From: Phenylobacterium sp. Root700
GTDB lineage: Bacteria; Pseudomonadota; Alphaproteobacteria; Caulobacterales; Caulobacteraceae
NCBI RefSeq assembly: GCF_001429025.1
Contig: NZ_LMHT01000011.1
Coordinates: forward strand, 144,872 to 208,871
Reading direction: 5' to 3'
Length of the DNA: 64,000 bases
A model generated the notes under the pieces. The model saw nothing but the letters and a program-made list of their open reading frames with translations. It ran no database searches and was not told where the DNA came from. This document shows, piece by piece, positions 59,550-64,000 of this stretch; positions within the stretch are counted from its first letter, which is position 1, and every line of letters begins with the position of its first letter. Position numbers and translations under genes: made by a program.

Positions 59550-60434
59550 TCACGGTTCGGCCGTTCGGCCGTTCGGATCAGATCGGAAGGCCCGGGGCGA
59601 GCGCCCGCAGTTCTTGGTGAAGGTCCGTGTGAAATAGGCGGGATCGTCATAGCCAAGATAGTAGGCCGCCTCGGCCACGCTCATATTTGTGTAAAGCAGG
59701 ATGCGCTTGGCCTCCAATAACCGCCGGTCCTGGATCATCCGGCCCGGCGTGGCGGCCGCGGCCCGCAGGCAGGCGGCGCGCAGGCGTTTGGCGCTCACCT
59801 TCAGCGCCGAAGCATAGCCTTCCACCTGCACTTCCGAACGATAGCGCTCCTCCACCAGGGCGCGGAACCGGGCGACCAGGCCAGCTTGACTGTCGACGAG
59901 GGGCTCGTCGCCGACCTCGGCGTGGTGCGTGAGCCGAAGTGTCTCGACAAGCAGGGTGATGAGCAGGGCTTCAACCGCCGCGGCGTGCCCCGGGGCGCTC
60001 CAAGCGAGTTCACGTCCCAACCGCTCCAGCGCCTCGGTGAAAACCTGCTCCTCCGCGAGCGCAAGTATCCGTGGTTGGGCGAAGACGCGCCGTAGTTCGG
60101 TTTCCCGGCGAACGAGCTCATCGCGATACACGTCGGAAACGGTGAGGACCGCCCCGCGGGTCTCCAGTTCGTATGCGAACCCGTGGACCACGTTGGAGGG
60201 CACGACCATCAGGCAAGGGGCCTGGAAGGGAAGCCTCAGGGCGTCGGCCGACATGACACCGCCACCGTGGGTGACGTGGAAGATATGGCTCAGTCCGGTG
60301 TGGGTGTGCGGGCGGATGTTCCAATCCGCGGGCCGTGTTCGGTCCTCGATCGCCTCGAGGTGGAGGAACCGTTCGCCAACCGACCGGGGCGCCTCCCCGT
60401 AGAGGAAGAAGCGCGGAATTTGCGCGTCCTGCAT
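59550..60434 (-). CDS. AraC-family regulator, PobR/PobC-like
   Basis: 294-residue AraC regulator. An N-terminal cupin-like sensing domain (IRPHTHTGLSHIFHVTHGGG; PCLMVVPSNVVHGF) precedes the double HTH (VEGYASALKVSAKRLRAAC; MSVAEAAYYLGYDDPAYFTR, then FTKNCGRSPRAFR). This layout matches AraC-type PobR activators that sense 4-hydroxybenzoate. It is divergent from the lig operon, with a pobA 3' remnant in between, reflecting the classical pobR-pobA pairing. Confidence 0.9.
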   Translation of the reverse strand: MQDAQIPRFFLYGEAPRSVGERFLHLEAIEDRTRPADWNIRPHTHTGLSHIFHVTHGGGVMSADALRLPFQAPCLMVVPSNVVHGFAYELETRGAVLTVSDVYRDELVRRETELRRVFAQPRILALAEEQVFTEALERLGRELAWSAPGHAAAVEALLITLLVETLRLTHHAEVGDEPLVDSQAGLVARFRALVEERYRSEVQVEGYASALKVSAKRLRAACLRAAAATPGRMIQDRRLLEAKRILLYTNMSVAEAAYYLGYDDPAYFTRTFTKNCGRSPRAFRSDPNGRTAEP

Positions 60435-60551
60435 TCGTTATCGCTCTCACATGGGTAGCCCGGGGGCAATCGCGTGTGGGCGAAAAGTCCAACTTTTTCG
60501 GTCATTGGTCCATCGCTGCCCAGGCCGCCCCGGCGCACATTGACGCCGAAC
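60435..60551. promoter_or_regulatory. Divergent promoter region, AraC regulator / lig operon
   Basis: 117-bp gap before the pobA remnant. It includes AAAAGTCCAACTTTTTCGG and a second GGTCCA, possible half-sites for the AraC protein, but no clean repeat that I can defend. Confidence 0.45.
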
Positions 60552-60650
60552 ATGGGGCGGCGGGAGGTCGGCATCCGCACGCAACCCACCATCATCACGG
60601 CCGCCCAGCAGGCGCTGGCCGAGAACTACGTTGGACTGCCGTTGCAATGA
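60552..60650 (+). pseudogene. pobA: 3' remnant of a second pobA
   Basis: A 32-codon frame ending at a TGA encodes [15 protein letters not shown] as its last 15 residues, nearly the same as the [10 protein letters not shown] end of the intact PobA, but with different codons. The upstream part is not PobA-like, so only the extreme C-terminus remains. It stops 10 bp before ligC. It could be translated as a short leader, but function is unlikely. Confidence 0.7.
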
Positions 60651-60660
60651 GGATGCGTCG

Positions 60661-61602
60661 ATGAAGATCGTACTGGCCGGGCAGGGCGCCTTCGGGGTCA
60701 AGCACCTTGAGGCCATCCAGAACATTCCGGACGTCGAGGTGGTGAGCCTGGCGGGCGGCGGCGCAGACTCGACCCGTGAGGTCGCCGAACGGTTCAAGAT
60801 CCCGCACTGGACCCTTGATCTCGGCGAGGCCCTGGCCCAGCCCGGCGTCGAGGCCGCGATCCTGGCCACGCCCACCGGACTGCACGCGGCCCAGGCCATC
60901 CAGTGCCTGGAGGCCGGCAAACATGTGCAGGTCGAGATTCCGATGGCCGACAACCTGGCCGACGCCGAGCGTCTGGCCGTGGTCGCCCAGCAGAGCGGCC
61001 TGGTCGCCATGGCCGGCCACACTCGGCGGTTCAATCCGTCCCACCAGTGGGTGCACAAGAAGGTCCTGGCCGGCGAGTTGAACATCCAGCAGATGGACGT
61101 TCAGACCTTTTTCTTCCGCCGCAAGAACCTGAACGCGCTCGGTCAACCGCGCAGCTGGACCGACCACCTGCTCTGGCATCACGCGGCCCACACCGTGGAC
61201 CTCTTCCAATATCAGACCGGCGAGACCGTTTCGGTGGCGCGCGCGGTGCAGGGGCCGGCGCACCCGGAACTGGGCATCGCCATGGACATGTCGATCCAGC
61301 TCAAGGTCCCGTCCGGCGCGATCTGCACGCTCTCGCTGTCGTTCAACAACGACGGGCCGCTGGGGACCTTCTTCCGCTACATCTGCGACAACGGCACCTA
61401 CCTCGCCCGCTACGACGACCTGGTCGATGGCAAGGAGCAGCCGATCGACGTCTCGAAGGTCGATGTCTCGATGAACGGCATCGAGTTGCAGGATCGCGAG
61501 TTCTTCGCCGCCATCCGCGAAGGCCGCGAGCCGAACGCCTCCGTCGCCCAGGTCCTGCCGGCCTATCGCGCCCTCGACCAGATCGAGCGGAGCCTGCTCT
61601 GA
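60661..61602 (+). CDS. ligC: 4-carboxy-2-hydroxymuconate-6-semialdehyde dehydrogenase
   Basis: 313-residue Gfo/Idh/MocA oxidoreductase. The start [20 protein letters not shown], the [18 protein letters not shown] and [15 protein letters not shown] segments, and size match LigC, which oxidises the protocatechuate 4,5-ring-cleavage product to 2-pyrone-4,6-dicarboxylate with NADP. Its stop overlaps ligK (TGATG). Confidence 0.93.
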   Translation: MKIVLAGQGAFGVKHLEAIQNIPDVEVVSLAGGGADSTREVAERFKIPHWTLDLGEALAQPGVEAAILATPTGLHAAQAIQCLEAGKHVQVEIPMADNLADAERLAVVAQQSGLVAMAGHTRRFNPSHQWVHKKVLAGELNIQQMDVQTFFFRRKNLNALGQPRSWTDHLLWHHAAHTVDLFQYQTGETVSVARAVQGPAHPELGIAMDMSIQLKVPSGAICTLSLSFNNDGPLGTFFRYICDNGTYLARYDDLVDGKEQPIDVSKVDVSMNGIELQDREFFAAIREGREPNASVAQVLPAYRALDQIERSLL

Positions 61603-62300
61603 TGGGCCTGGTCGTTCGCAACATTCCTCGCGCCGACGCTACGAGCATCGACGCGCTCGCCGGCTTCGGTGTCGCCACCGCGCACGAGGCGCAGGGCCGC
61701 AAGGGGCTTCTCGCGTCCTACATGCGCCCAATCTATCGGCCGGCCGCGATCGCCGGCTCGGCGGTCACCTGCGAGGTGGCGCCGGGCGACAACTGGATGA
61801 TCCATGTCGCCGTCGAGCAGTGTCAGCCAGGCGACATCCTGGTCGTGGCCCCGACCAGCCCCTGTGAGGATGGCTACTTCGGCGACCTGCTGGCGACCTC
61901 GCTACAGGCGCGCGGGGTCCGCGGCCTGATCATCGACGCCGGCGTTCGCGACATCGCGGTGCTGACCCAGATGGGCTTTCCGGTGTGGTCGAAGGCGGTG
62001 TTCGCCCAGGGCTGCGTCAAGGAGACTATCGGCAACGTAAACCTGCCGCTGGTCTGCGCGGGCCAGCTGGTCAACCCGGGCGATGTGATCGTGGCCGACG
62101 ACGACGGGGTCTGCGTGGTGCGGGTCGGGGAGGCCGCGGCGGTCGCCGAGGCCGCCGCCAAGCGCGAAGCCCTGGAGTTGGGCAAGCGGACCACCCTGGC
62201 TTCGGGCGTCCTGGGGCTCGACCTTTATAAGATGCGCGAGAAGTTGGCCGAGAAGGGTCTGCGCTACGTCGACGAGGCTCCACAGAGCTCGGGCCGATGA
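61602..62300 (+). CDS. ligK: 4-carboxy-4-hydroxy-2-oxoadipate aldolase
   Basis: 232-residue RraA-like-fold class II aldolase. [40 protein letters not shown], the catalytic [20 protein letters not shown] and [16 protein letters not shown] are typical of LigK/ProA/GalC, cleaving to pyruvate and oxaloacetate and able to decarboxylate oxaloacetate. It overlaps ligC and the next gene at both ends (TGATG, ATGA). Confidence 0.93.
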   Translation: MGLVVRNIPRADATSIDALAGFGVATAHEAQGRKGLLASYMRPIYRPAAIAGSAVTCEVAPGDNWMIHVAVEQCQPGDILVVAPTSPCEDGYFGDLLATSLQARGVRGLIIDAGVRDIAVLTQMGFPVWSKAVFAQGCVKETIGNVNLPLVCAGQLVNPGDVIVADDDGVCVVRVGEAAAVAEAAAKREALELGKRTTLASGVLGLDLYKMREKLAEKGLRYVDEAPQSSGR

Positions 62301-63391
62301 CCCAGACCGCCATCCCTTGCACAGTGATGCGCGGCGGGACCTCGAAGGGCCTCTATTTCCGCGCGTCCGACCTGCCGGGGGACATCGCCTTGCGCGACGC
62401 GGTGCTGCTGGCGGCGATGGGCTCTCCCGATGCACGCCAGATCGACGGCATGGGCGGCGCCCATCCGCTGACCAGCAAGATCGCCGTGGTGGGACCTCCG
62501 ACCCATCCAGATGCCGACGTCGACTACCTGTTCCTCCAGGCGGTGGTGGACGAGGCGCGGATCGACGCCGGCCAGAACTGCGGCAATCTGCTGGCCGGAG
62601 TCGGCCCCTTCGCGATCGAGGAGGGCCTGTTTCCCGCTCAGGACGGCGTGACCCAGGTCCGCATCCACATGCTCAACACCAAGAGCATCGCGGTGGCCCA
62701 GGTCCAGACTCCGGGCGGCAGGGTCCGCTATGATGGGGCGGCCCGGATCGACGGCGTGCCGGGAACCGCGGCGGCGGTTCCCATCGACTTCCTCGACGTC
62801 GCCGGATCGAGCTGCGGCGCCCTGCTGCCGACCGGGAAAGCCCGCGACGTGGTGGGCGGGATCGAGGTCACCTGCATCGACAACGGTATGCCGGTGGTGG
62901 TGATGCGCGCGGCCGACTTCGGCAAGAGCGGCTACGAGACGCCGGAGGAGCTTGAGGGCGACGCGGGCCTGAAGGCGCGGGTCGAGGCGATCCGCTTAAC
63001 GGTCGGCCCGCTGATGAACCTGGGCGATGTCGCCCGCAAGACAGTGCCGAAGATGTGCCTGGTCGCGCCGGCCCAGCATGGCGGGGCGATCTGCACCCGT
63101 AACTTCATCCCGCACCGGGTCCACGAGGCGATCGGCGTGTTCGGCGCGGTCAGCGTCGCCACCGCCTGCGTCACGCCCGGTTCGATCGCCGCCGAGGTTG
63201 CAGGGATCGCCGACGTGGAGGCCGTGAAGGAACTGGAGGTCGAGCACCCCACCGGCTTCTTCACCGTCGCCATGGACGTAACGCTGGACGGCGGGCAGGT
63301 GCGGGTGAAGCGCTCGGCGCTGCTGCGCACGGCGCGGCGGCTTATGCGCGGCGAGGTCTACGTGCCCGCTGCGATCTGGGGCGGGTCATGA
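62297..63391 (+). CDS. ligU: 4-oxalomesaconate tautomerase
   Basis: 364-residue PrpF/DapF-like isomerase. [40 protein letters not shown] with the catalytic Cys, and [14 protein letters not shown] match LigU/GalD, which isomerises 4-oxalomesaconate in the 4,5-cleavage or gallate route. Both ends overlap neighbours by 4 bp, so the operon is translated as a coupled unit. Confidence 0.92.
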   Translation: MTQTAIPCTVMRGGTSKGLYFRASDLPGDIALRDAVLLAAMGSPDARQIDGMGGAHPLTSKIAVVGPPTHPDADVDYLFLQAVVDEARIDAGQNCGNLLAGVGPFAIEEGLFPAQDGVTQVRIHMLNTKSIAVAQVQTPGGRVRYDGAARIDGVPGTAAAVPIDFLDVAGSSCGALLPTGKARDVVGGIEVTCIDNGMPVVVMRAADFGKSGYETPEELEGDAGLKARVEAIRLTVGPLMNLGDVARKTVPKMCLVAPAQHGGAICTRNFIPHRVHEAIGVFGAVSVATACVTPGSIAAEVAGIADVEAVKELEVEHPTGFFTVAMDVTLDGGQVRVKRSALLRTARRLMRGEVYVPAAIWGGS

Positions 63392-64000
63392 AGATCGCTC
63401 TGATCGGCTTTGGCGAGGTCGGCCAGATTCTGGCCGCCGCGCTCGTGGGACAGGGCGAACTGTCGGTCTATGATCGCCTGTTCGAGCAGGAAGACAGCGC
63501 TCCGAGCCGTGCGTTGCGGCTGTTCGAGGTTCGCCCCGGCGCCGACGCGGCCGACGCCGTCCGTGACGCGGATCTGGTGATCAGCGCGGTCACCGCCGCC
63601 CAGGATCTGGTCGCCGCTCTCTCGGTGGTGGCAGGGCTGAAGGAAGGCGCCTTCCTCCTCGATCTCAACTCAGTGTCGCCAGGCCAGAAGAGCGCCTCGG
63701 CCGCGGTGATCGGCCCGGCCGGCGGGCGCTATGTCGAGGCCGCGGTGATGAGCCCGTTCCCGCCCAAGGGGATCGCCTCGCCGATGCTGCTGGGCGGGCC
63801 GCATGCGCGCGCCTTCCTCGAAGACTGTGGCGCCCTCGGCTTTTCCGGGGCCCAGGTATTCTCGCCGACGCTGGGCCAGGCCTCGGCCGCCAAGATGTGC
63901 CGCAGCGTGATGATCAAGGGGATCGAGGCCCTGGTTACTGAATCCATGCTGTCGGCCCGCCGCTACGGGGTGGACGCCACGGTGCTGGCCTCGCTGGGCG
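63388..64000 (+). CDS. NAD-binding 6PGDH/DUF1932-type dehydrogenase (truncated by window end)
   Basis: About 204 residues are present. [20 protein letters not shown] is the Rossmann start, DLNSVSPGQKSASAAVIG and EAAVMSPFPPKGIASPMLLG the middle, and CRSVMIKGIEALVTESMLS leads into a DUF1932 C-terminal part. Such genes often sit in protocatechuate 4,5-cleavage clusters; the reaction is not well defined. It overlaps ligU by 4 bp (ATGA). The ring-cleaving ligAB and hydrolase/hydratase genes are expected beyond the window. Confidence 0.87.
   Translation, partial: MKIALIGFGEVGQILAAALVGQGELSVYDRLFEQEDSAPSRALRLFEVRPGADAADAVRDADLVISAVTAAQDLVAALSVVAGLKEGAFLLDLNSVSPGQKSASAAVIGPAGGRYVEAAVMSPFPPKGIASPMLLGGPHARAFLEDCGALGFSGAQVFSPTLGQASAAKMCRSVMIKGIEALVTESMLSARRYGVDATVLASLG

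Noticed and set aside
59560..59590. Short GTTCGGCC direct repeats
   Set aside because: They fall inside the AraC coding end and encode ordinary residues; too few units for a CRISPR or regulatory array.

Overview
The window is GC-rich, densely coded DNA with four TonB-dependent receptors, many twin-arginine-exported oxidoreductases, and GTG/TTG starts alongside ATG. This fits an alphaproteobacterium, most likely Caulobacteraceae (Caulobacter/Phenylobacterium type). The taxonomic call is inference from gene style, not from a marker gene. No rRNA, tRNA, CRISPR array, insertion sequence or phage gene was recognised. The content is catabolic and scavenging accessory metabolism.

Region 1 (1-9.9 kb): a leftward organosulfur-type operon. 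In order it encodes an SsuC-like permease, an SsuB-like ATPase, a SfnB/DszC-like acyl-CoA-dehydrogenase-fold flavoprotein, an SsuD-like luciferase-type monooxygenase, a D-2-hydroxyacid dehydrogenase, a class II aldolase, a Tat/lipobox substrate-binding protein and a TonB receptor cut by the window edge. A divergent LysR regulator and a RutE/HadB nitroreductase-family gene follow. Region 2 (10-14.6 kb): a CxPSR sulfatase, a haloalkane dehalogenase-like hydrolase, an exported metallo-beta-lactamase-fold hydrolase and a TetR regulator. Two near-identical 17-bp palindromes (TGACA-N7-TGTCA) sit at its two promoter regions. Region 3 (14.7-17.8 kb): cytochrome c plus an isoquinoline-1-oxidoreductase-type molybdenum hydroxylase.

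Region 4 (18-40 kb): an apparent polyamine/GABA/beta-alanine catabolic island. It holds two TonB receptors, gabT, gabD, two diverged spermidine-dehydrogenase-like flavoproteins, a GABA-type permease, a LysR regulator, an omega-amino acid:pyruvate aminotransferase, alanine dehydrogenase, mmsA-type dehydrogenase and another aldehyde dehydrogenase. Together these could take spermidine through aminoaldehydes to GABA and beta-alanine, and then to succinate and acetyl-CoA, with alanine dehydrogenase regenerating the pyruvate used as amino acceptor.

Region 5 (40-56 kb): mixed genes. These are an MFS_3 transporter, a TetR regulator with a small membrane protein and a palindrome between them, a histidine-phosphatase-like protein whose RHG motif reads AHG, a D-serine-ammonia-lyase-like enzyme, a TonB-like periplasmic protein, a LysR-divergent operon (aldo/keto reductase, alpha/beta hydrolase, carboxymuconolactone-decarboxylase-like, cupin), a DUF2189 membrane protein, a TonB receptor with a Gly/Pro-rich insert, and an exported amidohydrolase. 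Region 6 (55.6-64 kb): aromatic catabolism by the protocatechuate 4,5-cleavage route: pobA, an MhpT-like transporter, LuxR and AraC/PobR-type regulators, then ligC-ligK-ligU and a truncated dehydrogenase overlapping head to tail. Two gene remnants are visible here: an AMP-ligase fragment near 55.7 kb and a second pobA 3' end just upstream of ligC.
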